Origin: Sphingomonas lacusdianchii
Lineage (GTDB): Bacteria; Pseudomonadota; Alphaproteobacteria; Sphingomonadales; Sphingomonadaceae
Direction of reading: 5' to 3'
DNA: 64,000 bases
Assembly (NCBI RefSeq): GCF_022664395.1
Contig: NZ_JAKRET010000001.1
Location: forward strand, 124,001-188,000
Below are positions 28,240 through 36,815 of this stretch, in pieces. The notes beneath the pieces are model-generated. The model was given only the letters and a program-made list of their open reading frames with translations, did no database searches and was not told the origin of the DNA. Each line of letters starts with the position of its first letter. Position 1 is the first letter of the stretch. A program made the translations under genes and the position numbers.

Positions 28240-29783
28240 GCCGGTTCGGTCTCCGCGATCGTCAGTCGGGGAAAGATGGGGGTCGGCGGTGCGATGCGGA
28301 AGCCCGCCGCGCGTGCGTCTTCGTACCAGCGGTGATCGCCCAGCGTATCATGGCCCTGCCCCGCCTGATTCAACAGGTCGAGCAAGGCGTTGGCGGAGGT
28401 CGGAACGACCGGCACGATCGTGATTGCGAGATCGCGGATCGCGCGGACCAGCGTGCCAAGGACCGCGTGCATGCGGTCGGGGTCGGTCTTGCGCAGCGAC
28501 CAGGGTGCCTGCACGTCGATATACTGGTTGCAGGCGAAGACGCCGCGCATCCAAGCCTCAAGTGCCTGACTTAGCTGGAAGTTGGCGAAGTTGCCACGGA
28601 AGGCACTGGTTGCGTCGGCGATCTGGGACAGGAGTTCGGCGTCGGCGGGGTCGCCGCGGCCGGGTTCGGGCAGCGCGCCTTCCAGATTTTTGGCGATGAA
28701 TGAAAGGGTTCGCTGGGCGAGGTTGCCGAAGCTGTTGGCCAGGTCGCTGTTGGCGCGCGTGACGATCGCTTCGTCGGAAAAGGTGCCATCCTGACCGAAG
28801 CTGACATCGCGCAGCAGAAAGTAGCGCAACTGGTCGATGCCGTAGAGGCCGGCGAGCGCCATCGGGTCGACTACGTTACCGGTCGACTTGGACATTTTCT
28901 CGCCGCGGTTGAGCAGGAAGCCGTGGCCGAACACCGTTTTGGGCAATGCCAACTTCGCCGACATCAGGAAGGCGGGCCAATAGACCGCGTGAAAGCGGAC
29001 GATATCCTTGCCGATCAGATGCAGCGCCGCTGGCCAGTAATGGTTGGGCGCCTCAGGATAGCCGGCACCGGTCAGATAGTTGGTCAGCGCGTCGACCCAG
29101 ACATACATGACGTGGCCGGGGCTGTCGGGCACCGGTACGCCCCAGTCGAAGCTGGTGCGCGAGACCGACAGGTCGGTCAGCCCGCCCTCGACGAAGCGGA
29201 GCACTTCGTTGCGGCGGCTTTCGGGCTGGATGAAGTCGGGGTTGGCGGCGTAGAAATCGAGCAACGGCTGCTGATATTTGGACAGGCGGAAGAACCACGT
29301 CTCCTCGGCCGTCCATTCGACCGGCGTACCCTGCGGCGACAGGCGCACCCCGCCCTCGCCATCGGTCAGCTCCTTTTCCTCGTAAAAGGCTTCGTCGCGG
29401 ACCGAATACCAGCCTTCATAGCGATCGAGATACAGGTCGCCGGCATCGCGCATCGCGATCCAGATCGCCTGCGACGCGGCATAATGCTGCGGCTCGACGG
29501 TGCGGATGAAACGGTCGTACGATATGTTCAGTTCGCCAGCCATATCGTGGAAATATCCCGACATTTCGTCGGCCAGCGCGCGCACCTCGACGCCGCGGTC
29601 GCGCGCGGTCTTGACCATCTTCAGCCCGTGTTCGTCGGTGCCGGTCTGAAAGAACACGTCGCGCCCGGCCTGGCGCTGGAAGCGGGCGATGGCGTCGGCG
29701 GCGATCATTTCATAGGCATGGCCGATATGCGGCCGGCCGTTCGGGTAATGGATCGCGGTGGTGATGTAGAAGGGATCGGACAT
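28236..29783 (-). CDS. metG: Methionyl-tRNA synthetase
   Basis: Class I synthetase. The 515-residue protein has the HIGH motif in YPNGRPHIGHAYEMI (about 14-28), FQTGTDEHGLK, the KMSKS motif in GEKMSKSTGNVVDP (about 297-310) and an anticodon-binding helical domain (ACNQYIDVQAPWSLRK). It is the short form: no C-terminal tRNA-binding dimerisation domain and no CxxC zinc knuckle in the connective insertion. Stop overlaps tatD. Confidence 0.95.
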   Translation of the reverse strand: MSDPFYITTAIHYPNGRPHIGHAYEMIAADAIARFQRQAGRDVFFQTGTDEHGLKMVKTARDRGVEVRALADEMSGYFHDMAGELNISYDRFIRTVEPQHYAASQAIWIAMRDAGDLYLDRYEGWYSVRDEAFYEEKELTDGEGGVRLSPQGTPVEWTAEETWFFRLSKYQQPLLDFYAANPDFIQPESRRNEVLRFVEGGLTDLSVSRTSFDWGVPVPDSPGHVMYVWVDALTNYLTGAGYPEAPNHYWPAALHLIGKDIVRFHAVYWPAFLMSAKLALPKTVFGHGFLLNRGEKMSKSTGNVVDPMALAGLYGIDQLRYFLLRDVSFGQDGTFSDEAIVTRANSDLANSFGNLAQRTLSFIAKNLEGALPEPGRGDPADAELLSQIADATSAFRGNFANFQLSQALEAWMRGVFACNQYIDVQAPWSLRKTDPDRMHAVLGTLVRAIRDLAITIVPVVPTSANALLDLLNQAGQGHDTLGDHRWYEDARAAGFRIAPPTPIFPRLTIAETEPA

Positions 29784-29794
29784 GGTCCGAGGCT

Positions 29795-30781
29795 CTAGGC
29801 GAAACGTCGGCCCTGCGCCAGTCGGGCAACGAGGCCCGCCATTTCGAACACCGTCGTCTCCGCCACCAGCGATAGGGCCGGCGCCATCGACGCCAGCGCG
29901 CGCGCCTTGTCGTAAGCGTCGAGAGCATCGCGCAGCGCTGGCCCAGTTCGGGTCCGCGCCGTCGCCGCGATCAATGCCGGGGCGCGGTCGAGGAAGACGG
30001 CGTAGCGCGGCTGCGCGGTCTTGCCGGCCAGCGACTTGGCGAGGCGCGCGCGGATGCGGTTGTCGGCGTCGCCGGTCTCGGCGATTTCCGTCAGGTCGCG
30101 GTCGAGCGCCGCCACCGACAGTCCGGCATAGGCCAGCGCGCGGCCGGGCGAGCCATCGGCGGCAGTGACCAGCGCCGCGACCTCGGCCGGTTCGGTCTCG
30201 GGAAGTTGCGTCCGCACCACCGCCGCGACCTGATCGTCGGTGAGCGGTTCGAAGCGCAACTGGCGACAGCGCGAGCGGATCGTCGGCAGTAGCCGTCCGG
30301 GCGAATGGCTGACCAGCAGGAAGATCGTGCCGACCGGCGGCTCTTCAAGGTTCTTGAGCAGCGCGTTGGCACCGGGACGTTCGAGGTCGTCGATCGCGTC
30401 GATCACGATCACGCGCCGCGACGACAGCGCAGGCTTGGTCGCGAACAACGGTTGTAGCGTGCGGACCTGATCGATCTTGATGCTTCGGGCGATATCCTGA
30501 TCGGGCTTGTCCGGGTCCTTGGGCAAACGGACCAGTTCGCGATAGTCGGGGTGCGCACCGGCGGCGATCAACGTCGCGACGCGGTGGTCGTCGCCGATCT
30601 GCCCATGCATCCGGCTGCGTCCGTCGAGTGCGGTGGCAAGCAGGCGCAGCGCCATGTCGCGGGCGAAGCTGCCCTTCCCCACCCCTTCGGGGCCGCTGAG
30701 CAGCCATGCATGGTGCAGCGACTCCCCTTCGGCGGCGGCGATGAACGCCTGCCGCGCGGCATCATTGCCGATCGGGGTCAT
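29795..30781 (-). CDS. holB: DNA polymerase III delta-prime subunit
   Basis: Clamp-loader subunit. The 328-residue AAA+ protein has a P-loop GPEGVGKGSFA (about 31-41), SRRVIVIDAIDDLERPGANALLKNLEEPP spanning Walker B and sensor 1 regions, and HSPGRLLPTIRSRCRQLRF with the SRC motif. As in other alphaproteobacteria, the zinc-binding module of E. coli delta-prime is not obvious. The gene is coupled to tmk upstream (4-base overlap), a widely conserved tmk-holB pair, and lies 11 bases before metG. Confidence 0.92.
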   Translation of the reverse strand: MTPIGNDAARQAFIAAAEGESLHHAWLLSGPEGVGKGSFARDMALRLLATALDGRSRMHGQIGDDHRVATLIAAGAHPDYRELVRLPKDPDKPDQDIARSIKIDQVRTLQPLFATKPALSSRRVIVIDAIDDLERPGANALLKNLEEPPVGTIFLLVSHSPGRLLPTIRSRCRQLRFEPLTDDQVAAVVRTQLPETEPAEVAALVTAADGSPGRALAYAGLSVAALDRDLTEIAETGDADNRIRARLAKSLAGKTAQPRYAVFLDRAPALIAATARTRTGPALRDALDAYDKARALASMAPALSLVAETTVFEMAGLVARLAQGRRFA

Positions 30782-31404
30782 GGCAGCAGGTCGGCAATCG
30801 CTTCGATCAGCCGCGCCGTCACGACGTCGGGTGCGCCGGAGGCGTCGACACGGCGGACGCGCTCGCTTTCGGTCTCCGCGATCCGGTCGAAGGTCGCCGC
30901 GACCGAGCGATGGAATTCGTCGCCGCGCGCCGCGAACCGGTCGGCCGCCTCGCCGTCGCGAGCACGGGCGCGCGCGTCCCCTTCCCCATCGGGAAGCGTC
31001 AGCAGCAGCGTGCGGTCGGGCAACAACCCGCGCGACCCGAAGGCGTGGAGCGCGAGGATCGCGGCATCGTCGATCCCCTGCGCCCCCTGATAGGCACGCG
31101 TGCTGTCGATGAAGCGGTCGCAGATCACCCAGCTTCCCGCAGCGACCAGCGGGTTGATATGCTTTTCGACATGATCGGCGCGGGCGGCAGCGAACAGCAA
31201 TGCCTCGCTATGCGCGCTCCAGCGGCGCACCTCACCCTGCATCAGCAGGTCGCGGATCGCCTCCGCCCCTTCGCTGCCGCCGGGTTCGCGGGTCAGCACG
31301 GCGTGGATGCCGCGCGCCTCCAGCGCGACAACCAGCGCGCGGGCCTGGGTCGACTTACCGACCCCTTCCCCGCCCTCCAGCGTCAGGAACCGCCCCGCGC
31401 TCAA
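30778..31404 (-). CDS. tmk: Thymidylate kinase
   Basis: Phosphorylates dTMP to dTDP. The 208-residue protein shows the P-loop LEGGEGVGKSTQARAL (about 8-23), the TREPGGSEGAEAIRDLL substrate segment, DRFIDST (the DR(Y/F) motif) and a LID region with basic residues (EGDARARARDGEAADRF). Length fits the family. Its start overlaps the carboxypeptidase stop by 4 bases. Confidence 0.95.
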   Translation of the reverse strand: MSAGRFLTLEGGEGVGKSTQARALVVALEARGIHAVLTREPGGSEGAEAIRDLLMQGEVRRWSAHSEALLFAAARADHVEKHINPLVAAGSWVICDRFIDSTRAYQGAQGIDDAAILALHAFGSRGLLPDRTLLLTLPDGEGDARARARDGEAADRFAARGDEFHRSVAATFDRIAETESERVRRVDASGAPDVVTARLIEAIADLLP

Positions 31405-32567
31405 GCGAACAGCGAGGTCAGGCTTGCCCAGACGCGACCGAAGAAGCCGGCCTCGGCCACGTCCTTTTCGGCGACCAGCGGCATGCGCTGTTCGCCGGTG
31501 TCGGGCGACGAAATCACCAGATCGGCGATATGCTGACCCTTGGCGATCGGCGCCTTGATCGGGCCGGTATAGACGACTTTCGCGGTGATCGGGCTGTTGG
31601 TTCCGGCGGGCATGGTCACGGTCAGCGCCTTCGGCGCGACGAGGCCGACGGTCGAGGAATCGCCCAGCTGCACTTCGGCGGTCTCGACCTTCTTGCCCGC
31701 CGCGACAATCGGGCGCGCGCGCCAGGCGCCGAAGCCCCAGTTCATGAACTTGACCGATTCGGCGATACGCTGGTTCGAGCTGGTGAGGCCGGCCAGCACC
31801 ATCACCAGACGGCGGCCATCCTGTTCGGCCGAGCCGGTGAAGCCATAGCCGGCTTCCTCGGTATGACCGGTCTTCAGGCCATCGGCGCCGCGCACCCGGC
31901 CGAGCAGCGGATCCCGGTTCGCCTGCGTGATCGCGGCGCCCTCGCCCAGCGTCTTGCCCCAGGTGAAATCGGTCTTCGAATAGAATTTCTTGTAGAGTTG
32001 CGGGTGGTTCTGGATCGTCGCGCTGGCGAGCTTCGCCAGATCACGTGCGGTCACATAAGTGCGCCCTTCGTCGGGCCAGCCATTCGACGTGCCGAAATGG
32101 CTGTTGGTCAGGCCCAATTCCTTGGCCCGCTGGTTCATCAGGTTGGTGAAGGCTTCTTCCGACCCAGCGATCTTTTCGGCGAGCACGACACAGGCATCGT
32201 TCCCCGACAGCACGATGATGCCGTAGAGCAGATTTTCGACGCTGACATTCTCGTTCACCGACAGGAACATGGTCGATCCGGCCTGCGGACCGTGCCATTT
32301 CTTCCACGTTTCGGGCGACACGGTCGCCATGTCGTTGAGCTTCAGATCGCCCTTCTTGATCAGGTCGAACGCGACATAGGCGGTCATCATCTTCGCCATC
32401 GATGCCGGCGGCATCCGGCGGTCGGCGTCCTTGGCATAGAGCGTCGCGCCCGACGACAGGTCGGTCATGAACGCGACCGGGGCCTGTGTATCGAACGGCG
32501 GCGCGGCGGCGATGCCGGGCGTGGCGATGGCAATGGCGGCGATGCTCGAAAGGGCAATCTTACGCAT
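31401..32567 (-). CDS. dacC: D-alanyl-D-alanine carboxypeptidase (PBP5/6-like)
   Basis: Trims the terminal D-Ala of peptidoglycan stem peptides. The 388-residue protein has a signal peptide (ending ATPGIAAA), the serine nucleophile in SMAKMMTAYVAF, the second motif SGNDACV and the KTG box in LKTGHTEEAGYGF. The C-terminal 90 residues form the beta-rich PBP5 C-terminal domain and end in an amphipathic helix (FFGRVWASLTSLFA) that probably anchors it to the outer face of the inner membrane. The dac number is a guess. Confidence 0.92.
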   Translation of the reverse strand: MRKIALSSIAAIAIATPGIAAAPPFDTQAPVAFMTDLSSGATLYAKDADRRMPPASMAKMMTAYVAFDLIKKGDLKLNDMATVSPETWKKWHGPQAGSTMFLSVNENVSVENLLYGIIVLSGNDACVVLAEKIAGSEEAFTNLMNQRAKELGLTNSHFGTSNGWPDEGRTYVTARDLAKLASATIQNHPQLYKKFYSKTDFTWGKTLGEGAAITQANRDPLLGRVRGADGLKTGHTEEAGYGFTGSAEQDGRRLVMVLAGLTSSNQRIAESVKFMNWGFGAWRARPIVAAGKKVETAEVQLGDSSTVGLVAPKALTVTMPAGTNSPITAKVVYTGPIKAPIAKGQHIADLVISSPDTGEQRMPLVAEKDVAEAGFFGRVWASLTSLFA

Positions 32568-32584
32568 GGGGCACGTGGTTCCGT

Positions 32585-33358
32585 TCAGTCCTGGGCGATG
32601 ATCCGGGCGTCGGCGAAGCCGCGACGTGCGATGGCGGCACGGGCGGTTTCGGCGGCGGCTCGGGTGGTAAATGGGCCTGCTTGCACCCGGTACAGCCTGC
32701 CCGCCGAACGTACAACGCCGTCGACGGTTTTTGCGAGGGTTGCGGCGCGGGTTGCGTCAGACAGGGCGGCGACCTGCACCAACCAGCGGCCGGTGGCGGC
32801 GGGTTTGGGTGCGACAGGCGATGTCGCGCGCGGCGTCGGTCTGGGGGACGTGGTGACCGGGGTCGGCTCCGGCATGGATCGCGTCGGAATCGGGCGCGGC
32901 GGCGCAACGGGCTGCATTGCCGGGGTTTGCGTCGTCGGCAGCCGTCGCCGTAGCGCCGCGAGCAACGATGGCGGCGCGGCGAGGCGCGATACTTCGGTGC
33001 CGGCGCGGATCGCCGTCTGTTCGGCAGGCGACGGTACGGCGGGGCGAATGCGGATCTTCGGCGCCATCTGATCGAGGATGCCCAGCGCCTTCGCCGCGGC
33101 GTTCGACAGCAGGGCGAGGTTGCCGGCCGGCAGCGACGGGTCCTGTTCAACCTGCAGCACGATGGTCCGGCCATCGTCCAGCGTGGTCACTTCGGCATAG
33201 CTGCCGTCCGCCAGGCTGCGGTGCCGCACGGTCATGGCCGGGGCTGCGAAGGTGCCGGCCACACCGACTTCGTCGAGCAATTGCGCATGGATTACCGGCG
33301 GTGCGTCGGGCGGCACGGTCTGTCCGGCGAGCATCAGCAGCAGCGCCGCAAGGCTCAT
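32585..33358 (-). CDS. RlpA-like SPOR-domain protein with altered active site
   Basis: A 257-residue exported protein with a signal peptide (about 1-14) and a C-terminal SPOR domain (about 187-257: GRWLVQVAALSDATRAATLAK, YRVQAGPFTTRAAAETARAAI), which binds denuded glycan at the septum. Residues 35-100 resemble the RlpA double-psi beta-barrel (TVRHRSLADGSYAEVTTLDDGRTIVLQV, LLSNAAAKALGI), but the usual NDRGPF loop carrying the catalytic Asp is replaced by EQDPS. It may therefore be a non-catalytic relative of RlpA. A Pro-rich linker joins the domains. It overlaps mltB by 4 bases and lies 17 bases before dac. Confidence 0.78.
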   Translation of the reverse strand: MSLAALLLMLAGQTVPPDAPPVIHAQLLDEVGVAGTFAAPAMTVRHRSLADGSYAEVTTLDDGRTIVLQVEQDPSLPAGNLALLSNAAAKALGILDQMAPKIRIRPAVPSPAEQTAIRAGTEVSRLAAPPSLLAALRRRLPTTQTPAMQPVAPPRPIPTRSMPEPTPVTTSPRPTPRATSPVAPKPAATGRWLVQVAALSDATRAATLAKTVDGVVRSAGRLYRVQAGPFTTRAAAETARAAIARRGFADARIIAQD

Positions 33359-34377
33359 TGCGCGACCGCGTCCGCCAGCAGCCCGACCGACAGCGCGTAA
33401 TAATTCGAGCAGTTATAGTCGAGGATCACCCGGTAATTGCCCGTCAGCAGATAGGCGGTCGCGCCGGGACCATCGGGTTCGATCAACGTCGCCTGAATCG
33501 TCGGGTCGAGCCGCCGCCCGTCGCTCGGCACCACGCCCCGCGCCTGCCACTCGGCGAGCGTGCGCCACTGGCTGTGGCGTTCGAAGACGCGCGGGCAGCG
33601 CGGCGACAGGGTGCGCGGAGTCAGGATCGAGCGATCGAAGCCGGCGGGTACCTGTACGGCGAAGCCCCAGGGCTGGCCGGGCCGCCAGCCGGCATCGACG
33701 AAGTAATTGGCGATCGACGCCAGCGTATCGGCCGGGTTCGACCAGATATTGGCGACACCATCGCCATCGCCGTCCAGCGCGAGGCGGAGATAGATCGACG
33801 GCAGGAACTGCGGATAGCCGAACGCGCCGGCCCAGCTTCCCTTCAGCCGTTCGCGCGGCACGCCGCGATCGATCATCTTCAACGTGGCGATGAATTCGGG
33901 TTCGAACAGGCTGCGGCGGCGCCCTTCATAGGCGAGCGTGGCGAGGCTGCGCGGGAGGTCGAAATCGCCGGTATAGCTGCCATAATTGGTTTCGTGGCCC
34001 CAGATGGCGACCATCACCGATTCCGGCACGCCGGTCTGCTGCTCGATCGCCGCCAGCCGCGCGCGCTGCGCCTGATAGGCGGTGCGGCCACGGTTGATCC
34101 GCGCGGCGTCGACATGGCGGATACGGTACGGGGCGAAGCGCGAGACGGTGGTCGTCGTCGACGCGCCGGGCTGTTGCCGGTCAAGCTCGACGACGCGCGG
34201 ATTGTAGGTGAGCGTCGGCAGGACGGAATCGATCGTTTCCTGCCGCACGCCCTGCGCGCGTGCGCGCAGCGCCACCTCGCGCATATAGGCGTCGAACCCG
34301 GCCGCATCCTGCGCCGCCGCCGACCCTCCGGCCATCAGGGCAAGGACCGCCGCCAACCCCGCTTTCGCAATACGCAT
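33355..34377 (-). CDS. mltB: Lytic murein transglycosylase B
   Basis: Cleaves glycan strands to 1,6-anhydromuropeptides. The product is 340 residues from ATG 34377, with a signal peptide ending GSAAAQ. The SLT2 domain has the catalytic glutamate in WGHETNYGSYTG (about 118-129), AYEGRRRSLFEPEF, GSWAGAFGYPQFLPSIYLRLALD and the NIWSNPADTLASIANYF segment. No lipobox, so it is soluble periplasmic. First gene of the minus-strand cell-wall / tmk / holB / metG run. The frame is open upstream to 34482. Confidence 0.93.
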   Translation of the reverse strand: MRIAKAGLAAVLALMAGGSAAAQDAAGFDAYMREVALRARAQGVRQETIDSVLPTLTYNPRVVELDRQQPGASTTTTVSRFAPYRIRHVDAARINRGRTAYQAQRARLAAIEQQTGVPESVMVAIWGHETNYGSYTGDFDLPRSLATLAYEGRRRSLFEPEFIATLKMIDRGVPRERLKGSWAGAFGYPQFLPSIYLRLALDGDGDGVANIWSNPADTLASIANYFVDAGWRPGQPWGFAVQVPAGFDRSILTPRTLSPRCPRVFERHSQWRTLAEWQARGVVPSDGRRLDPTIQATLIEPDGPGATAYLLTGNYRVILDYNCSNYYALSVGLLADAVAQ

Positions 34378-34449
34378 ACACAGCCTCCCGCTAGACCGAT
34401 CTTTTGGCACAGCGCGGGTGGCGGATGAACCCCCTCCTGCGACAAAGGC

Positions 34450-34478
34450 TTGCACAACGACGCCGACCCGCATTAGGC
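34450..34478 (+). promoter_or_regulatory. Possible tRNA-Ser promoter
   Basis: TTGCAC (34450-34455), a 17-base spacer and TTAGGC (34473-34478) precede the tRNA by 12 bases. The -10 box is poor, so this is only a candidate. Confidence 0.3.
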
Positions 34479-34490
34479 GCAAGCCGTCGA

Positions 34491-34580
34491 GGAAGAGTGT
34501 CCGAGTGGTTTAAGGAACCGGTCTTGAAAACCGGCGAGGGTGCAAGCTCTCCGTGGGTTCGAATCCCACCTCTTCCGCCA
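34491..34580 (+). tRNA. tRNA-Ser (anticodon UGA)
   Basis: Ninety bases including an encoded CCA. The acceptor stem pairs GGAAGAG with CTCTTCC, the anticodon stem ACCGG/CCGGT carries the loop CTTGAAA with anticodon TGA at 34525-34527, a long variable arm (class II, as expected for serine) follows, and the T arm is GTGGG-TTCGAAT-CCCAC. The integrase gene starts 165 bases downstream, so the 3' half of this tRNA is the likely phage attachment site; integration leaves the tRNA intact. Confidence 0.97.
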
Positions 34581-34583
34581 AGA

Positions 34584-34733
34584 TACCATGCGCAAGCGTT
34601 CTTAGTCGTCCACTCCTCCTTGCAAATCCGCCGTTTCTGCCCCCAGATGTGACGGACGGGGTTCGCGGCTGTTCTCATCCGTTCACCGCCCCGCATGGTA
34701 CACCGCATGGTATCGAAACCGGCGGACATGGTA
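34584..34733. repeat. Four CATGGTA sites between tRNA and integrase gene
   Basis: CATGGTA occurs as direct copies at 34694-34700, 34706-34712 and 34727-34733 and inverted (TACCATG) at 34584-34590, four bases after the tRNA CCA. Position next to the attachment site and before int suggests integrase arm sites or excision-factor sites; this is inferred. The remaining interval 34591-34693 shows no gene. Confidence 0.55.
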
Positions 34734-34745
34734 TGGAGGCATGGG

Positions 34746-36077
34746 ATGCTGACGGACGCCAAAATCAAAGCCGCGAAGCCGCGTGAGGCTGCATACAAGC
34801 TGGTCGACTCGGCGCAGCTATTTCTTCACGTCACGCCGGCTGGCGGCAAGCACTGGCGGATGAACTACACGTTCGGGAAGAACGCGGCCGGCAAGCCCGC
34901 GCAGAAGACGCTGACGTTCGGTCCCTACCCCGGCGTGACGCTGGTCGAGGCGCGGCAGAAGCGCGACGCGGCGAAGACGCTGCTGCGCGAGGGGCGCGAC
35001 CCGGCCGTCGAGAAGCGCGTGTCGATCGAGGCGCGCGCCGCCGACCATAGCAATACGTTCGAGATCGTAGCGCGGCGATGGTTCGAACTGCGCAAGGCGA
35101 TCTGGTCGCCGGTCCATGCCGACGACGTTCTTCGCAGCCTCGAGCGCGACGTGTTCCCGGCGATCGGCGCCCTCCCCCTCTCCGCTATCGATAGCCCGAT
35201 GATCCTCGGGCTGCTGAACGCGGTCGAGCAGCGCGGCGCGGTCGAGACGGCGCACCGCCTGCGCCAGCGCATCTCCGACATTTTCGTCTACGCCATTGCG
35301 GCTGGTGGCCTTGCCATCGCCGACCCAGCCGCCAGCCTCGGGAAGGCGTTGCGGAAAAAACCGCGCGCGAAGAAGCAGCCGTCGGTGATCGACCGCCTGC
35401 GCGACTATGACGCCCAGGTCGAAGCGGTCCGCACGATGCTAGCGAAGTGCGACGCCGAACGGTGCCGCGCGTCGACCAAGCTGGCGCTGCGCTTGCTGGC
35501 GCTGACGGCGGTCCGACCTAACGAGGTTCAGAACGCCCGGTGGGAGGAACTGGAAGGGCTCGATGGGCCGAACCCGGTCTGGCGCATTCCAGCCGCCCGC
35601 ATGAAGGGCGATCAGGATCGCAAGGCCGAGGACGGCGGCGATCACGTCGTTCCGCTCTCGACCTATGCAGTGGCGACGATCGAGGCGCTGCGTCCGCTGA
35701 CCGGCGGCTATCAGCTCATGTTCCCGAGCGAGCGACATGTGCATCGTCCGATCAGCGAGAACACGCTGCGCGCCCTGCTCATCCGCGCCGGCTATTATCA
35801 GCGCCATGTGCCGCACGGCTTCCGGTCGGCGTTCTCGACGATCATGAACGAACGACCCGACCGCCAAGATGGCGACCGGGCCGTGATCGATCTGATGCTC
35901 GCGCACGTCCCGAAGGACAAGGTTGAGGGGGCTTATAACCGGGCCGCGTATATGCCTCGCCGCCACGAACTCGCGCAGGCTTGGGGCGACCTGATCGCGT
36001 CCGGTCTGGTCGCGCCGGAGGAGCATCTCGGCAAACCGATACGCTGGGCGGCGCATACCGATCGGGAAGCGGCCTAG
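34746..36077 (+). CDS. int: P4-type tyrosine integrase
   Basis: Site-specific recombinase for integration into tRNA-Ser. The 443-residue protein starts with the DUF4102 arm-binding domain (MLTDAKIKAAKPR, LTFGPYPGVTLVEAR), a core-binding SAM-like domain (about 90-190), and a catalytic domain with Arg in LTAVRPNEVQNARWEEL, His and Arg in HVPHGFRSAFSTIMNE, then LAHVPKDKVEGAYNRAAYMPRRHELAQAW with the final His position and the nucleophilic Tyr in NRAAYM or nearby. ATG 34746 lies 6 bases after GGAGG; upstream in-frame starts fall within the CATGGTA repeats. Confidence 0.94.
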   Translation: MLTDAKIKAAKPREAAYKLVDSAQLFLHVTPAGGKHWRMNYTFGKNAAGKPAQKTLTFGPYPGVTLVEARQKRDAAKTLLREGRDPAVEKRVSIEARAADHSNTFEIVARRWFELRKAIWSPVHADDVLRSLERDVFPAIGALPLSAIDSPMILGLLNAVEQRGAVETAHRLRQRISDIFVYAIAAGGLAIADPAASLGKALRKKPRAKKQPSVIDRLRDYDAQVEAVRTMLAKCDAERCRASTKLALRLLALTAVRPNEVQNARWEELEGLDGPNPVWRIPAARMKGDQDRKAEDGGDHVVPLSTYAVATIEALRPLTGGYQLMFPSERHVHRPISENTLRALLIRAGYYQRHVPHGFRSAFSTIMNERPDRQDGDRAVIDLMLAHVPKDKVEGAYNRAAYMPRRHELAQAWGDLIASGLVAPEEHLGKPIRWAAHTDREAA

Positions 36078-36325
36078 CCCTGCGGCCGCCTGGGGGCCGC
36101 GAGCAATCGCAGTGCCCCCATCATCCCCTCCGCGGCACGTTGGAGGGCTGGACCGAGCGGGAGGAAGCTGCGTTCTATCGCCGCCACCGTTTCACGCCAC
36201 ACGAGCCGTTCCAGCCGCCGCGCCCGCTTCAGCTTACGGCGGTCGCCCGTCCGCCAGCCTTCATATCGAAGTCGAACGGCGCGCCGCTGTCGGTCCGCAT
36301 CGCGGGGCAAGGGTCGGCGCCTCAC
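36074..36325 (-). CDS. Small basic protein, end of leftward operon
   Basis: An 83-residue frame starting at GTG 36325, which overlaps the AlpA stop as GTGA and so continues the coupling seen through the whole operon. Very rich in Arg and Leu; the central RRLERLVWRETVAAIERSFLPL could be an amphipathic helix. It ends overlapping the integrase stop convergently by 4 bases. I recognise no family. It could be a spurious open frame in GC-rich DNA; the stop-start overlap is the main support. Confidence 0.4.
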   Translation of the reverse strand: MRRRPLPRDADRQRRAVRLRYEGWRTGDRRKLKRARRLERLVWRETVAAIERSFLPLGPALQRAAEGMMGALRLLAAPRRPQG

Positions 36326-36618
36326 TCCGCGCCCCGAGCAGCCATGACCGCCTCTTTCCACGCAACGACCTCGCGCTCGCTCCAACGGCTGGACGCGCCG
36401 CCGGGCTTGCAGCACTTCGGGAAGGTGCCTTCGCGCATTTTCCGGTAGATCATCGTTTTCCCGATGCCAGCCAGTTCCTTGACGGCAGACAGGGGCAGCA
36501 GTCGGTCGGCGAGGCTATGGTCGACCTCGCGCTTAACCGGCGGCGCCGGGGCGGCAGGGGCGCGCTTACGGGGGCCGGATGCCGGACGCGGCTGGCGGCT
36601 GGTCGATGCGGCGGTCAT
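36322..36618 (-). CDS. AlpA-family DNA-binding regulator (possible excisionase)
   Basis: A 98-residue protein with a Pro/Ala/Lys-rich N-terminal tail and a C-terminal AlpA/MerR-like winged helix (LPLSAVKELAGIGKTMIY, MREGTFPKCCKPGGASSRW, EREVVAWKEAVMAAR). AlpA proteins regulate or assist excision in P4-like elements. It lies close to the integrase gene, convergent with it. ATG 36618 overlaps the upstream stop and sits 8 bases after AAAGG; GTG 36627 in frame is less likely. Confidence 0.82.
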   Translation of the reverse strand: MTAASTSRQPRPASGPRKRAPAAPAPPVKREVDHSLADRLLPLSAVKELAGIGKTMIYRKMREGTFPKCCKPGGASSRWSEREVVAWKEAVMAARGAE

Positions 36619-36815
36619 CTCTTGCACCTTTCAATAATGAGGATCCGGGTCCGCTGGACGAGGTCGGCGGCACCGATGCCGGTGGGATCGTGGCGGGCCA
36701 TGAGCACGCACCACGTTTGTAGGCGGGATAGCTCGTCGAGCAGCGCGCTTGCTTCGTCGTCAGTAGAGCGAGGCGGCAGGATATCAGCACTCGGTCGATG
36801 CAGCGCCGCTGTCAT
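36615..36815 (-). CDS. Small helical phage protein
   Basis: Sixty-six residues from ATG 36815, overlapping the upstream stop (ATGA) and coupled to alpA downstream. A predicted helix pair (DDEASALLDELSRLQTWCVL and GAADLVQRTRILIIERC) fills most of the protein. Family not recognised. Confidence 0.6.
   Translation of the reverse strand: MTAALHRPSADILPPRSTDDEASALLDELSRLQTWCVLMARHDPTGIGAADLVQRTRILIIERCKR

Noticed and set aside
31200..33071. 623-codon plus-strand frame over tmk and the cell-wall genes
   Set aside because: Shadow of tmk, dac and the SPOR gene, all with clear motifs on the minus strand.
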